A stretch of DNA of 64,000 nt from Halobellus captivus (GCF_003697845.1 NZ_RDQE01000002.1:186001-250000); one strand, 5' to 3'. Shown: positions 51,263 to 61,021, counted from the stretch's first letter. Notes: generated by a model not told the origin, from the sequence alone. Made by a program: numbers and translations.

Positions 51263-52015
51263 ATGACGGAAGCCGACTTCGACGTGGAGTACGTCGAACG
51301 GGACGATCGCAGCGCGCGGGTGCTGATCCGCGGGCTCACGCCGGCGTTCGCCAACGGCATTCGCCGCGCGATGATCGCCGACGTCCCGACGTTCTCGATC
51401 GACACGGTGCGGTTCGTCGAGAACTCCTCCGTGATGTTCGACGAGATGATCGGGCTGCGATTAGGGCTCGTTCCGCTGACGACGCCGCTCGACGAGTTCG
51501 AGATCGGCGACACCGTCACGCTCGCGCTCGACGTCGAGGGGCCGGCGACCGCCTACTCCGGGGACATCGAGTCCGCGGAGCCGATGGTCGAGCCCGCCGA
51601 CGAGAACGTGCCCATCGTCGAACTGAAGGAGGGACAGCGGCTGGAGTTCGAGGCCGACGCGGTCCTCGAGGCCGGCAAGAAGCACGCCAAACACCAGGGC
51701 GGCGTCTCCGTCGGCTACAGACACCTCCAGCGCGTCTCGGTCGAGGGCGATCGTGGCGAGTTCGACGACGAGGAGCCGCGCATCCTCCGTGGCGTCATCG
51801 AGACGCCCGAGGGAGAGGTCGTCGCCACCGACGAGTTCGGCAACGACCTCTCGGAGCGGTATCCCGGAAAGGAAGTGCGCGTCGAGGACGTCCCCGGCGC
51901 GTTCGTCTTCCACATCGAGACGGACGGCTCGTTCACGGTCGAGGAACTGCTGCTCCGCGCGATCGACTCCATCGAGGAGCGCGCGGACGAACTTCGAACG
52001 AAGGTCGCGGTCTAA
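51263..52015 (+). CDS. rpoD: DNA-directed RNA polymerase subunit D
   Basis: A 250-residue homologue of Rpb3/alpha that, with RpoL, nucleates RNA polymerase assembly. The dimerisation domain is clear ([54 protein letters not shown]-terminal [24 protein letters not shown]). Domain 3, which holds a ferredoxin-like Fe-S cluster in several archaea, is present (about 160-215), but the protein contains no cysteine, so no cluster can form. Embedded in the ribosomal operon between rps11 and tRNA-Leu. Confidence 0.95.
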   Translation: MTEADFDVEYVERDDRSARVLIRGLTPAFANGIRRAMIADVPTFSIDTVRFVENSSVMFDEMIGLRLGLVPLTTPLDEFEIGDTVTLALDVEGPATAYSGDIESAEPMVEPADENVPIVELKEGQRLEFEADAVLEAGKKHAKHQGGVSVGYRHLQRVSVEGDRGEFDDEEPRILRGVIETPEGEVVATDEFGNDLSERYPGKEVRVEDVPGAFVFHIETDGSFTVEELLLRAIDSIEERADELRTKVAV

Positions 52016-52187
52016 GGAATGTCGACTCCCGGAACCACACACACGGCGCTCGCCCCGTTCGCGAGCGTCGGCGTCGCCCCGAACGGCGCCACCGTCACGG
52101 ACGACGGGACGATCCCGCACGGCGGGACGCCCCCGAACGGCGGGACCGAAAGTGGTTTGAAGGGAGCCGGATTACCCAGGAGTGCAC

Positions 52188-52272
52188 GCAGGGATAGCCA
52201 AGTCAGGCCAACGGCGCAGCGTTCAGGGCGCTGTCCTGTAGAGGTCCGCAGGTTCAAATCCTGCTCCCTGCA
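52188..52272 (+). tRNA. tRNA-Leu (anticodon CAG)
   Basis: 85-nt class II tRNA. The acceptor GCAGGGA pairs with TCCCTGC, discriminator A. Anticodon stem CAGCG/CGCTG encloses TTCAGGG, anticodon CAG (CUG). Variable arm present; T arm GCAGG-TTCAAAT-CCTGC. No intron and no encoded CCA. It sits between rpoD (172 nt upstream) and rpl18e (38 nt downstream), on the same strand. Confidence 0.95.
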
Positions 52273-52310
52273 CTCCGCTTTTCAGGAACCCCCCACAGGG
52301 AGGGACAGCT

Positions 52311-52664
52311 ATGAGTAGCAAGACGAATCCGAACTTACAGAACCTCATCGCCGATCTGAAGTCGGTCTCGCGTGACTCCGGTGCCAACGTGTGGCAGGAC
52401 GTCGCCGACCGACTGGAGAAGCCACGGCGTACCCACGCCGAGGTCAATCTGGGTCGCATCGAACGGTACGCAAACGAAGACGAGACGGTCGTCGTTCCCG
52501 GCAAGGTGCTGGGCAGCGGCGTCCTGGAGAAGAACGTCACCGTCGCCGCCGTCGACTTCTCGGGCACCGCCCGAACGAAGATCGACCAGGCGGGCGAGGC
52601 GGTGTCGCTCGACCGGTTCGTCGAACGGAACCCCGAGGGCGGCAACGTCCGGGTGATCCGATGA
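52311..52664 (+). CDS. rpl18e: 50S ribosomal protein L18e
   Basis: A 117-residue L15-like large-subunit protein: [84 protein letters not shown]. Follows tRNA-Leu by 38 nt and overlaps rpl13 by 4 nt. Confidence 0.96.
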   Translation: MSSKTNPNLQNLIADLKSVSRDSGANVWQDVADRLEKPRRTHAEVNLGRIERYANEDETVVVPGKVLGSGVLEKNVTVAAVDFSGTARTKIDQAGEAVSLDRFVERNPEGGNVRVIR

Positions 52665-53110
52665 GCCTCGCGAAGGTCGACGCGGACGTCGTCGTCGACG
52701 CCCGGGACTGCATCCTGGGCCGGGTCTCCTCGAAGGTCGCACAGCGCGTCCTCGACGGGGAGACCGTCGCGGTGGTCAACGCGGAGCACGCGGTGATCAC
52801 CGGCAACGAGGAGGCGACGATGGACACCTACCACACCCGCGCGGAGCTCGGCTCCGACAGCGGACCGTACTACCCCAAGCGGCCGGACCGCATCTTCAAG
52901 CGGGCCATCCGCGGGATGCTGCCGTACAAGAGCGAGGACGGTCGCGAGGCGCTCTCGAACGTCCGCGTCTACGTGGGCAACCCCTACGAGCGCGACGAGG
53001 ACGCCGAGGCGGTCGTCCTCGAGGACACGTCGCTGGACCGACTCTCGAACATCAAGTTCACCACGCTCGGGGACGTCTCCGAGTCCCTGGGAGCTAACGT
53101 CACATGGTAA
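52661..53110 (+). CDS. rpl13: 50S ribosomal protein L13
   Basis: A 149-residue protein with [40 protein letters not shown] and [28 protein letters not shown], both family hallmarks. Its ATG overlaps the L18e stop, and its own end overlaps the rps9 start by 7 nt. Confidence 0.96.
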   Translation: MSLAKVDADVVVDARDCILGRVSSKVAQRVLDGETVAVVNAEHAVITGNEEATMDTYHTRAELGSDSGPYYPKRPDRIFKRAIRGMLPYKSEDGREALSNVRVYVGNPYERDEDAEAVVLEDTSLDRLSNIKFTTLGDVSESLGANVTW

Positions 53111-53502
53111 CTAACACCTCGGGCAAGAAGAAGACGGCCGTCGCCCGCGCAACGGTGCGCGACGGCGAGGGTCGCGTTCGCATCAACTCCCAGCCGATCG
53201 AGCTGGTCGAACCACAGCAGGCGCGCCTCAAGATGCTGGAGCCGTTCCGCATCGCCGGCGAGGAGATCCGCGACGACGTCGACATCGACATCGACGTGAC
53301 CGGCGGCGGGTTCAGCGGCCAGGCGGACGCGACGCGGACCGCCATCGCCCGCGGGCTCGTTCAGCACCTCGGCGACGCCGAGCTGCGCGACGCGTACATG
53401 AGCTTCGACCGCACGCTGCTGGTCAACGACGTGCGCCAGTCCGAACCCAAGAAGTGGGGCGGACCCGGCGCGCGTGCCCGCTACCAGAAGTCCTACCGCT
53501 GA
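53104..53502 (+). CDS. rps9: 30S ribosomal protein S9
   Basis: A 132-residue protein: [32 protein letters not shown] and the C-terminal [17 protein letters not shown], whose basic tail reaches the P-site tRNA. Overlaps rpl13; rpoN begins 12 nt later. Confidence 0.97.
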   Translation: MVTNTSGKKKTAVARATVRDGEGRVRINSQPIELVEPQQARLKMLEPFRIAGEEIRDDVDIDIDVTGGGFSGQADATRTAIARGLVQHLGDAELRDAYMSFDRTLLVNDVRQSEPKKWGGPGARARYQKSYR

Positions 53503-53514
53503 GGTGATCCAGTC

Positions 53515-53709
53515 ATGATGATCCCCGTCCGGTGTTTCACGTGCGGCAACGTCGTGGGCGAACACTGGGAGGAGTTCAAGGAGCGCGCTCGCGAGGGAGA
53601 CGAGGACCCCGGCGAGGTGCTCGACGACCTCGGCGTGAACCGACACTGCTGTCGGCGGATGCTGGTGAGCCACCGGGATCTCGTCGACGTCGTCTCGCCG
53701 TACCAGTAA
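53515..53709 (+). CDS. rpoN: DNA-directed RNA polymerase subunit N
   Basis: A 64-residue Rpb10 homologue. The zinc-bundle ligands are complete: [15 protein letters not shown] (C-x2-C) and [10 protein letters not shown] (CC). Encoded between rps9 and rpoK, the usual archaeal order. Confidence 0.97.
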   Translation: MMIPVRCFTCGNVVGEHWEEFKERAREGDEDPGEVLDDLGVNRHCCRRMLVSHRDLVDVVSPYQ

Positions 53710-53711
53710 CC

Positions 53712-53894
53712 ATGTCAACACAGAGATATAATCGGTACGAGAAGGCGCGGATCCTCGGGGCGCGCGCCCTGCAGGTGTCCTACGGGGCTCCCGTGCTGAT
53801 CGAGACGGACCAGACGGAGCCGATCCTCGTCGCCGCGGAGGAGTACGACGCGGGCGCGCTCCCCTTTACCGTCCGGAGGGAAGCCGACGCGTGA
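53712..53894 (+). CDS. rpoK: DNA-directed RNA polymerase subunit K
   Basis: A 60-residue Rpb6/omega homologue: [53 protein letters not shown]. Starts 2 nt after the rpoN stop; its stop overlaps the enolase GTG start as GTGA. Confidence 0.96.
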   Translation: MSTQRYNRYEKARILGARALQVSYGAPVLIETDQTEPILVAAEEYDAGALPFTVRREADA

Positions 53895-55093
53895 CCCGGA
53901 TCACCAACGTCTCGTTGCGACGGATCCTCGACTCGCGGGGCAATCCGACGGTCGAGGCGGACGTGCTCACCGAGTCCGGCGGCTTCGGTCGCGCGGCCGC
54001 GCCGAGCGGCGCGTCGACCGGCGAGTTCGAGGCGATCGAACTCCCCGCCGAGGAGTCGATAGCGAAGGCGAGGGAGCGCGCGGTTCCCCGTCTCGAGGGG
54101 CTGTTCGCCGGCGACCAGCGGTCCGTCGACGCCGCGTTGCGCGCGGCGGACGGCACCGACGACTTCTCGGCCATCGGCGCGAACAGCGCGGTCGCCATCT
54201 CGATGGCGGCGGCGAAGGCCGGCGCGGACGTGCTCGGCGCGCCGCTGTACCAACATCTCGGCGGCGCGTTCCGCGGCGAGAACTTCCCCGTCCCGCTCGG
54301 CAACGTCGTCGGCGGCGGGGAACACGCCAAGGAGGCGACGCACATCCAGGAGTTCCTCGCCGCGCCGGTCGGCGCGCCGAGCGTCTCGGAGGCCGTCTTC
54401 GCGAACGCCGCGGTCCACGCGGCGGTCGCGGACGTGCTCGACCAGCGCGGCGTCCCGGCGGCGAAGGGCGACGAGGGCGCGTGGGCCCCGCCGATCTCGG
54501 ACGCGGAGGCGTTCGAGGTCGTCGAGGAGGCCGTCGACCGCGTCGAGGAGGAGGTGGGTTTCGAGATCCGCTTCGGGCTCGACGTGGCGGCCGCGGAGCT
54601 GTACGACGACGATCGGGAGGCGTACGTGTACGGCGACGAGACGCGCTCGACCGACGAGCAGATCGAGTACGTCGCCGGACTCGTCGAGGAGTACGACCTC
54701 GCGTACGTCGAGGACCCGCTCGACGAGAACGACTACGGGGCGTTCGCGGAACTCACCGACCGGGTGGGCGACCGGACGCTGATCTGTGGCGACGACCTGT
54801 TCGTCACCAACGTCGATCGGCTCCGCGAGGGGATCGACGCGGGCGCGGCCAACAGCATCCTGATCAAGCCGAACCAGATCGGGACGCTCTCGGACGCGTT
54901 CGACGCGGTCGAGCTCGCGACCCGAAACGGCATGGAGAGCGTCATCTCCCACCGCTCGGGCGAGACCGAGGACACGACCATCGCACACCTCGCCGTGGCG
55001 ACCGATGCCGCCTACATCAAGACGGGCACGGTCGGCGGCGAGCGAACCGCCAAGCTGAACGAACTGGTCCGCATCGCGGACGACGCGGTATGA
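53891..55093 (+). CDS. eno: enolase (phosphopyruvate hydratase), GTG start
   Basis: Interconverts 2-phosphoglycerate and phosphoenolpyruvate. 400 residues: [14 protein letters not shown] near the N-terminus, [23 protein letters not shown] and CGDDLFVTN for metal binding, the catalytic [11 protein letters not shown] and [18 protein letters not shown]. Starts with GTG overlapping the rpoK stop (GTGA), so the start is fixed by coupling. Glycolytic gene inside a ribosomal/RNA polymerase operon, as in many archaea. Confidence 0.97.
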   Translation: MTRITNVSLRRILDSRGNPTVEADVLTESGGFGRAAAPSGASTGEFEAIELPAEESIAKARERAVPRLEGLFAGDQRSVDAALRAADGTDDFSAIGANSAVAISMAAAKAGADVLGAPLYQHLGGAFRGENFPVPLGNVVGGGEHAKEATHIQEFLAAPVGAPSVSEAVFANAAVHAAVADVLDQRGVPAAKGDEGAWAPPISDAEAFEVVEEAVDRVEEEVGFEIRFGLDVAAAELYDDDREAYVYGDETRSTDEQIEYVAGLVEEYDLAYVEDPLDENDYGAFAELTDRVGDRTLICGDDLFVTNVDRLREGIDAGAANSILIKPNQIGTLSDAFDAVELATRNGMESVISHRSGETEDTTIAHLAVATDAAYIKTGTVGGERTAKLNELVRIADDAV

Positions 55094-55109
55094 CGGACCC
55101 ATACGACGC

Positions 55110-55955
55110 ATGAGTGAAGACAACGACGCGGTCGAACTCGACGAGGACGCCGAGACCGAGGCGGTCGACGCGGACGTCGAGGAGGAGGCCGACACGACCG
55201 AGGAATCGACCGCCGACGCGGGTGCCGAGGAGGCCTCCGCCGACGCCGACACAGAGACCGAAACCGCGGACGACGCGGTCGAGACGGACGCCGCGGCCGA
55301 TCCGGATCCCGACGCCGACGAGGCCGAGGCGGAGGACGCCTCGCCGTTCGACGACGACGTGATGCCCGACGACGACGTCGACCTGCTCATCCCCGTCGAG
55401 GACTACCTCTCCGCCGGCGTCCACATCGGGACCCAACAGAAGACGAAGGACATGGAGCGGTTCATCCACCGCGTCCGCGACGACGGGCTCTACGTGCTCG
55501 ACGTGAGCGAGACGGACGGTCGGATCCGAACGGCGGCCGACTTCCTCGCGCACTACGACCCCGAGCAGATCCTCGTCACGTCCTCGCGCCAGTACGGCCG
55601 GTTCCCGGCCCAGAAGTTCGCCGACACGGTCGGCGCACGCGCGCGGACCGGCCGGTTCATCCCCGGAACGCTCACGAACCCCGACTACGCCGGCTACATC
55701 GAGCCGGACGTGGTCGTGGTGACGGACCCGATCGGCGACGCCCAGGCCGTCAAGGAGGCGATCACGGTCGGCATCCCCGTGATCGCGATGTGTGACTCGA
55801 ACAACCAGCTGTCGAACGTCGACCTCGTCATCCCGACGAACAACAAGGGTCGACGCGCGCTGTCGGTCGTCTACTGGCTTCTGGCCAACGAGACGCTCGA
55901 CCGCCGCGGGACGGACACCGTCTTCGCCCTCGAGGACTTCGAGGACGAACTGTAA
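55110..55955 (+). CDS. rps2: 30S ribosomal protein S2 with long acidic N-terminal extension
   Basis: A 281-residue protein. The S2 fold begins near residue 90 ([43 protein letters not shown]) and ends [24 protein letters not shown]. The first ~85 residues are almost wholly Asp/Glu/Ala/Thr, a halophilic extension longer than in most archaea. Last ribosomal gene of the operon; a T-rich putative terminator follows. Confidence 0.96.
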   Translation: MSEDNDAVELDEDAETEAVDADVEEEADTTEESTADAGAEEASADADTETETADDAVETDAAADPDPDADEAEAEDASPFDDDVMPDDDVDLLIPVEDYLSAGVHIGTQQKTKDMERFIHRVRDDGLYVLDVSETDGRIRTAADFLAHYDPEQILVTSSRQYGRFPAQKFADTVGARARTGRFIPGTLTNPDYAGYIEPDVVVVTDPIGDAQAVKEAITVGIPVIAMCDSNNQLSNVDLVIPTNNKGRRALSVVYWLLANETLDRRGTDTVFALEDFEDEL

Positions 55956-55963
55956 GCCGGCCG

Positions 55964-55987
55964 ATTTTCGAGTTCGACTCGCCTTTT
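55964..55987 (+). terminator. T-rich terminator after rps2
   Basis: TTTTCG (55964-55969) and CCTTTTTA (55982-55989) form oligo-T tracts just after the rps2 stop in GC-rich DNA, the form of archaeal intrinsic terminators. The adjacent gene is convergent, so termination here is expected. Confidence 0.4.
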
Positions 55988-56026
55988 TACCGCCGCTCTG
56001 TCCCCGCCGAGCGACGGCTCCGTCGT

Positions 56027-56590
56027 TCAGTCCTCCTCGGGGGCGACCTCGGCGTCCGGCACGTCGTGGGTCCACCGCGACTCGATCTCCCGGTTGGCCA
56101 TCACGATCCGGTCGCCGCCGTCGGTGTCGATCCGGGTCTTCCGGAGCTCGATCGCCGCGACCGTTCCGGTCACGCCCTTCGCCTCGACGCGGTAGCCGAC
56201 GTTGAAGTCGGGGTCGCGGAGGAGGTAGACGCCCGCGACGGTGTCCTCGATCATTTCCGAGAGCGCGTAGGAGACGCCGAGCGCGATGAAGCCGATAGCG
56301 GTGCCGAGGCTGGCCGCGATCTCGCCCATGCCGACGACCTTCAGGAAGGTGAGCGCGACGCCGAACCAGAGGAAGACGGCCAGGATCGTGACGAGGAGGT
56401 CCCCGACCAGTTCGCGGTCGCCGACGTACATCCGCTCGACCGACGACCGGACGACCGCGAGGACGACCCGGACCGCCACGTACGCCAGCGCGAGGAAGAC
56501 GATCCCCGAGAGGATCCGGGGGATCGCGGCGACGATGCCGTCGACGAAGTCGGCGAGCGATCCGGCGATCAGCGATCCGATCGGCGTCAT
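56027..56590 (-). CDS. small mechanosensitive ion channel (MscS family)
   Basis: A 187-residue MscS-like channel. Hydrophobic helices at about 18-45 and 63-85 are followed by the pore helix region GMGEIAASLGTAIGFIALGVSYALSEMIEDTVAGVYLL, rich in Gly/Ala as in MscS TM3, and a short beta domain DFNVGYRVEAKGVTGTVAAIELRKTRIDTDGGDRIVMANREIE. It lacks the long cytoplasmic vestibule of E. coli MscS. It gates on membrane tension to release solutes at osmotic downshift. On the opposite strand it separates rps2 from mvk, interrupting an arrangement usually contiguous in archaea. Confidence 0.86.
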   Translation of the reverse strand: MTPIGSLIAGSLADFVDGIVAAIPRILSGIVFLALAYVAVRVVLAVVRSSVERMYVGDRELVGDLLVTILAVFLWFGVALTFLKVVGMGEIAASLGTAIGFIALGVSYALSEMIEDTVAGVYLLRDPDFNVGYRVEAKGVTGTVAAIELRKTRIDTDGGDRIVMANREIESRWTHDVPDAEVAPEED

Positions 56591-56705
56591 GGAGGCACGA
56601 CGGCGGCGGGGCGTGAAAAGGTACGGGGCGAACCGACCCCGACGTTGACGTCGAGGCGACCCGCCAAGCGCAACGCCTGTAAGCCCTCGGGGTGAGTGGG
56701 AGGAC

Positions 56706-57722
56706 ATGACCGTCTGTGAAGCGCCGGGGAAGGTCTACCTCTTCGGCGAACACGCCGTCGTCTACGGCGAACCCGCGGTGCCGGCGGCGATAGAGCGTCG
56801 GGCACGGGTGACCGCCGAACCCCGCGAGGACGACCACGTCCGGGTCACCGCCGAGGACCTCTCGCTCGACGGGTTCACCGTCGAGTACGCCGGCGGCACG
56901 GGTGAACGTCCCGACATCGACGCGCCCGCGCCGCTCGTCGAGGCCGCGATGGGGTACGTCGACGCCGCGGTGCGGCAGGCCCGCTCGGCGGCCGACGCGC
57001 CCGACGCCGGCTTCGACATCACGGTCGAAAGCGAGATCCCGCTCGGCGCCGGGCTCGGCTCGTCCGCCGCCGTCGTCGTCGCGGGGATCGACGCGGCGAC
57101 GCGCGCGCTCGGCGAGCCGCTCGACCGTCGGGAGCTGGCCGACCGGGCCTACCGCGCCGAGTTCGAGGTCCAGGACGGGCAGGCCTCCCGCGCGGACACG
57201 TTCTGCTCGACGATGGGCGGGGCCGTCCGCGTCGAGGGCGACGACTGCGAGCCGATCGACGCGCCGAACCTCCCGTTCGTGATCGGGTTCGACGGCGGCG
57301 CGGGCGACACCGGCGAGCTCGTCGCCGGGGTCCGCGAGCTCCGCGAGGAACACCGGTTCGCCGCCGACACCGTCCGGTCGATCGGCGACATCGTGCGGGC
57401 GGGCGAGGAGCTGTTGGCGGACGCCGTCCCCGAGGCCGACCCGTCCCGCGAGCTGCTCGAGGAGCTGGGCGACCTGATGGACTTCAATCACGGCCTCCTG
57501 TCCGCGCTCGGCGTCTCCGCGCGCTCGCTCGACGCGATGGTCTGGGCGGCCCGTGACGCGGGCGCACACGGCGCGAAGCTCACCGGCGCGGGCGGCGGCG
57601 GCTGTATCGTCGCGCTCGACCCCGGCGAGGAGACGCCGACCGCGCTCTCGTTCACGCAGGGGTGTGAGGAGGCGTTCCGCGCCGAGTTGGCGACCGAAGG
57701 GGTCCGAGCGGTGGATCCGTGA
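56706..57722 (+). CDS. mvk: mevalonate kinase
   Basis: Phosphorylates mevalonate to 5-phosphomevalonate for isoprenoid lipid synthesis. A GHMP kinase of 338 residues: CEAPGKVYLFGEHAVVYGEPAVPAAI, the ATP loop IPLGAGLGSSAAVVVAG and the C-terminal GAHGAKLTGAGGGGCIVAL. Overlaps the following isopentenyl phosphate kinase by 4 nt, forming a two-gene unit of the archaeal mevalonate pathway. Confidence 0.96.
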   Translation: MTVCEAPGKVYLFGEHAVVYGEPAVPAAIERRARVTAEPREDDHVRVTAEDLSLDGFTVEYAGGTGERPDIDAPAPLVEAAMGYVDAAVRQARSAADAPDAGFDITVESEIPLGAGLGSSAAVVVAGIDAATRALGEPLDRRELADRAYRAEFEVQDGQASRADTFCSTMGGAVRVEGDDCEPIDAPNLPFVIGFDGGAGDTGELVAGVRELREEHRFAADTVRSIGDIVRAGEELLADAVPEADPSRELLEELGDLMDFNHGLLSALGVSARSLDAMVWAARDAGAHGAKLTGAGGGGCIVALDPGEETPTALSFTQGCEEAFRAELATEGVRAVDP

Positions 57723-58513
57723 CGCCCGGCAAGGGAGGGAGCGGCGAGTCCACCCTCGACGCCCCAGTCGTGCTCAAGCTCGGCGGGAGCGTGATAACCG
57801 AGAAGGACCGCCCCGAGACGGTCGACGAGCCGGCGCTCGCGGCCGCCGGCGACGCGGTCGCCGACGCTCTCGATCGGGGCGCGATCGAGCGGCTCGTCCT
57901 GGTTCACGGCGGCGGGAGTTTCGGCCACCACCACGCCAACGAACACGGGATCTCGACGAGCGAGGGGACCCGGGACGCCGGCGCGGTGATGGACGTCCAC
58001 GGCGCGATGAAGCGGCTCAACCGGGCCGTCCTCTCGGCGCTCCACGACCGCGACGTGCCCGCCGTCCCCGTCCATCCGCTCTCGCTCGCGGCGCGGTCCG
58101 CGGGCGTCGACGACGACCTCGACCTGCCGCTCTCCTCGACGGCGACGCTGCTCGGGGAGGGGTTCGTCCCCGTCCTCCACGGCGACGGGGTCGCGACCGC
58201 CGGCGAGGGGGTGACGGTCGTCTCCGGCGACGAACTCGTCGTCGAGCTCGCTGCGGGGCTCGGAGCCGACCGGGTCGGCGTCTGCTCGACGGTCCCCGGC
58301 GTCCTCGACGACGACGGGTCGGTGATCCCGTCCATCGACGACTTCGACGCGGTCGCCGACGCGCTCGGCGCGAGCGACGTGACGGACGTCTCGGGGGGCA
58401 TGGCGGCGAAAGTAGGGGAGCTGCTCGCGCTCGACGCGCCGGCGTCCGTCTTCGGCCCGGACGGACTGGAGGCGTTCCTTCGGGGGGAGACGCCGGGAAC
58501 GCGGATCGAGTGA
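57719..58513 (+). CDS. ipk: isopentenyl phosphate kinase, GTG start
   Basis: Converts isopentenyl phosphate to isopentenyl diphosphate, the final kinase of the modified archaeal mevalonate pathway. An amino-acid-kinase fold of 264 residues: VVLKLGGSVITEKDRPE (Lys20), VLVHGGGSFGHHHANEHG with the conserved catalytic His70, VPVLHGDGV, and SDVTDVSGGMAAKVGELL. The GTG start overlaps the mvk stop (GTGA). Isopentenyl diphosphate isomerase and prenyl transferase genes that often follow are absent here. Confidence 0.94.
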   Translation: MTPGKGGSGESTLDAPVVLKLGGSVITEKDRPETVDEPALAAAGDAVADALDRGAIERLVLVHGGGSFGHHHANEHGISTSEGTRDAGAVMDVHGAMKRLNRAVLSALHDRDVPAVPVHPLSLAARSAGVDDDLDLPLSSTATLLGEGFVPVLHGDGVATAGEGVTVVSGDELVVELAAGLGADRVGVCSTVPGVLDDDGSVIPSIDDFDAVADALGASDVTDVSGGMAAKVGELLALDAPASVFGPDGLEAFLRGETPGTRIE

Positions 58514-58601
58514 CGACGCCGAGCCCGATCGAAACCGATCCCTCGATCCGTCCGGGTACTTATGTAGTCCGCTCAACGATCCCCATAGAGCCGGCACCAT
58601 C

Positions 58602-60878
58602 ATGAGTACACTCTCGGATACGATCCGCCTTCTCCACGTGGACGACGAGCCGGAATTCGCGGAGACGACTGCGGCACTTCTCGAACGCGAGAACGAGCGT
58701 TTCACCGTCGAGACGGCGGCCAGCGCGAGCGAAGGTCTCGATCACGTCGCGACGAACCACGTCGACTGTATCGTCAGCGACTACGACATGCCCGGGCTGA
58801 ACGGGATCGAGTTCCTCGAGGCCGTCCGCGAGGAGAACCCCGACGTCCCCTTCATCCTGTTCACCGGAAAGGGGTCCGAGGAGGTCGCAAGCGACGCCAT
58901 CTCGGCGGGCGTCACCGACTACCTTCAGAAGGGGTCCGCCGCCAGCCAATACGCCGTCCTGGCCAACCGGATCCGCAACGCCGTCGAGGGCTTCACCGCC
59001 AAGCGTGAACGCCGACGACACCTCGACGCCATCGAGACCGCCCAGGAGGGGATCAGCATCCTCGACGATGGACGGTTCATCTACGTGAACCAGGCGTACG
59101 CCGACCTGTACGGATACGAACCTGCGGAGATGATCGACGAGCATTGGGAGCTGATCTATCCCGACGGGGAGGTGGCTGCGGTCCGCGAGGAGGTCCTCCC
59201 GACCGTAGCCGAGACGGGCACCTGGCACGGAGAGACGACCGGCCTCCGGGCTGACGGCAGTACGTTCGTCGAGGATCACACCCTCGCGAGGACCGAAGGG
59301 GGTGAACTCGTCTGTACCGTTCGGGACGTCACCGAGCGCGAGGAACGGGAGAAGCGGCTCGAACGAACCACGGCCCGTCTCGAACTCGCGGTCGAGGGCG
59401 CGAACCTCGGAGTCTGGGACTGGGACATGCGTACCGACGAGGTCCAGTACAACGAGAAGTGGGCCGAGATGATCGGCCACACGGTCGCGGAGATCGAACC
59501 GCATCTCGATGCGTGGGAGACCCGCGTCCACCCGGACGACCTCGACGACGTCGAGGCGGCGTTAGAGGCTCACATCGACGGAGAGACTCCGTACTACGAC
59601 TGCGAACATCGGATGCGAACCGCCGATGGCGGCTGGAAGTGGATACGTGACATCGGCACGGTCGTCGAGCGGGACGACGCGGGCGAGCCGGTCCGCGCCG
59701 TGGGGATCCACCTCGACGTCACCGAGCAGAAGGAGCGCGAGCGGGAACTCGACCGACGCACCGAGAGCTTGGAGGAGTTGACCACCGAACTCGAGGAGCA
59801 GTATCGGTATTTCTTCGAACAGGCACCGGTCATGGCGGCCGTGACCCGGGTCGAAGACGGGAAACCGGTCGTCGAGGACTGCAACCAGTTGTTCGCCGAA
59901 ACGTTGGGATACAGCAAGGAGGACGTTCTCGGCCGGGGGCTGGCGGAGTTCTATACGGCCGAGTCACGCCGAGAGCTCCTGCGTGAGGGGGGCTACGAGC
60001 GAGCCCTGAACGGGGAGTTCCTCCGGGAGGACAGGGAACTGAGAACCGCCGACGGCGAAACCGTCGAAGTCCTCCTGCGGGCCGTTCCCCGGCACGACGC
60101 TCGCACGAACGCCGTCGGAACGCTCGCGTTCTACATCGATGTCAGCGAGCGAAAGGAGCTCGAACGGGAGAAAAATCGGCTGGAGGAGTTCACCAGCATC
60201 GTCTCCCACGACCTGCGGAACCCCCTGAACGTCGCAGCAGGACGAGTCGATCTGGCCCGTGACGAGTGTGACAGCGACCATCTCGAGAACGCCGCGGATG
60301 CACTGGAGCGGATGGAAGAGCTGATCGACGACCTCCTGCGGCTCGCACGGAGCGGGGACCACGTCGACGGGGCGGTCCCGATCGATCTCGAAGCCGCCGT
60401 GCAGAACTGTTGGCGGAACGTCGAGACCACCGACGCAACGCTCGTGGCCGGGATCGAACGGACGATCCGGGCCGATCGAAGTCGGATGAGTCAGCTCTTC
60501 GAGAACCTCTTTCGGAACAGCGTCGAGCACGGCTCGACGAGCAGTCGGCCGCAGGCCGACGACAGCGTGGAACACGATTCCACGAGCAGCCGGGCGGAGC
60601 CCGGCGACGGCGTCGAGCACGGCGGGACGGGCGTGACCGTCACCGTGGGCGAACTGGATGACGGGTTCTTCGTCGAGGACGACGGGCCGGGGATACCCGA
60701 AGACGTCCGGGAGGACGTGTTCGAGGCCGGATACTCGACCTCGACCGAAGGGACCGGCTTCGGGCTCTCGATCGTGAGACAAGTCGCCGAGGCACACGGG
60801 TGGACGATCCGCGTAACCGACGGCTCCGAAGGCGGAGCACGGTTCGAGATCACGGACGTCGAGTTCGTCGAGACGTAG
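58602..60878 (+). CDS. large hybrid sensor kinase: receiver-PAS-PAS-PAS-histidine kinase
   Basis: A 758-residue soluble kinase. Receiver (about 8-120; Asp60 in VSDYDMPG, Lys110 in LQKGS); PAS1 (about 145-245; AQEGISILDDGRFIYVNQAYADLYGYEPAEM); PAS2 with PAC (about 258-380; LGVWDWDMRTDEVQYNEKWAEMIG); PAS3 (about 400-515; EQAPVMAAVTRVEDGKPVVEDCNQLFAETLGYSKEDV); HisKA with His536 in SIVSHDLRNPLN; HATPase_c with FENLFRNSVEHG, VEDDGPGIPEDVRE and GTGFGLSIVRQV. Between the N box and G1 box lies a 15-residue peptide repeated about 2.5 times. No membrane helices. It occupies the slot after ipk where prenyl-synthesis genes often lie, but has its own upstream spacer (88 nt). Confidence 0.92.
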   Translation: MSTLSDTIRLLHVDDEPEFAETTAALLERENERFTVETAASASEGLDHVATNHVDCIVSDYDMPGLNGIEFLEAVREENPDVPFILFTGKGSEEVASDAISAGVTDYLQKGSAASQYAVLANRIRNAVEGFTAKRERRRHLDAIETAQEGISILDDGRFIYVNQAYADLYGYEPAEMIDEHWELIYPDGEVAAVREEVLPTVAETGTWHGETTGLRADGSTFVEDHTLARTEGGELVCTVRDVTEREEREKRLERTTARLELAVEGANLGVWDWDMRTDEVQYNEKWAEMIGHTVAEIEPHLDAWETRVHPDDLDDVEAALEAHIDGETPYYDCEHRMRTADGGWKWIRDIGTVVERDDAGEPVRAVGIHLDVTEQKERERELDRRTESLEELTTELEEQYRYFFEQAPVMAAVTRVEDGKPVVEDCNQLFAETLGYSKEDVLGRGLAEFYTAESRRELLREGGYERALNGEFLREDRELRTADGETVEVLLRAVPRHDARTNAVGTLAFYIDVSERKELEREKNRLEEFTSIVSHDLRNPLNVAAGRVDLARDECDSDHLENAADALERMEELIDDLLRLARSGDHVDGAVPIDLEAAVQNCWRNVETTDATLVAGIERTIRADRSRMSQLFENLFRNSVEHGSTSSRPQADDSVEHDSTSSRAEPGDGVEHGGTGVTVTVGELDDGFFVEDDGPGIPEDVREDVFEAGYSTSTEGTGFGLSIVRQVAEAHGWTIRVTDGSEGGARFEITDVEFVET
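60519..60635 (+). repeat. 45-bp in-frame tandem repeat inside the kinase ATPase domain
   Basis: Units 60519-60563, 60564-60608 and a partial copy from 60609 encode SVEHGSTSSRPQADD, SVEHDSTSSRAEPGD and GVEHGGTG. Each copy re-creates the N-box tail VEHG. Codons differ among copies (e.g. GGCTCG vs GATTCC), so the repeat is old or under protein-level selection. Confidence 0.85.
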
Positions 60879-61021
60879 CTCCGCCGTACCGGGAGCGGCA
60901 CCGATCGAGCACGAGGACGCGAATCGTCGTCTGAGACCGAACTGTCGTGTGACGTCCGCACGTCGGCGGACGATCGGAGGCGGACAGAACCCTTATTCGA
61001 CCGACTACCCTCCCTTCGGGC

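Noticed and set aside
55017-57569. A ~850-codon minus-strand frame across rps2 and mvk
   Set aside because: Covers three well-supported genes in antisense or another frame and lacks any recognisable domain.
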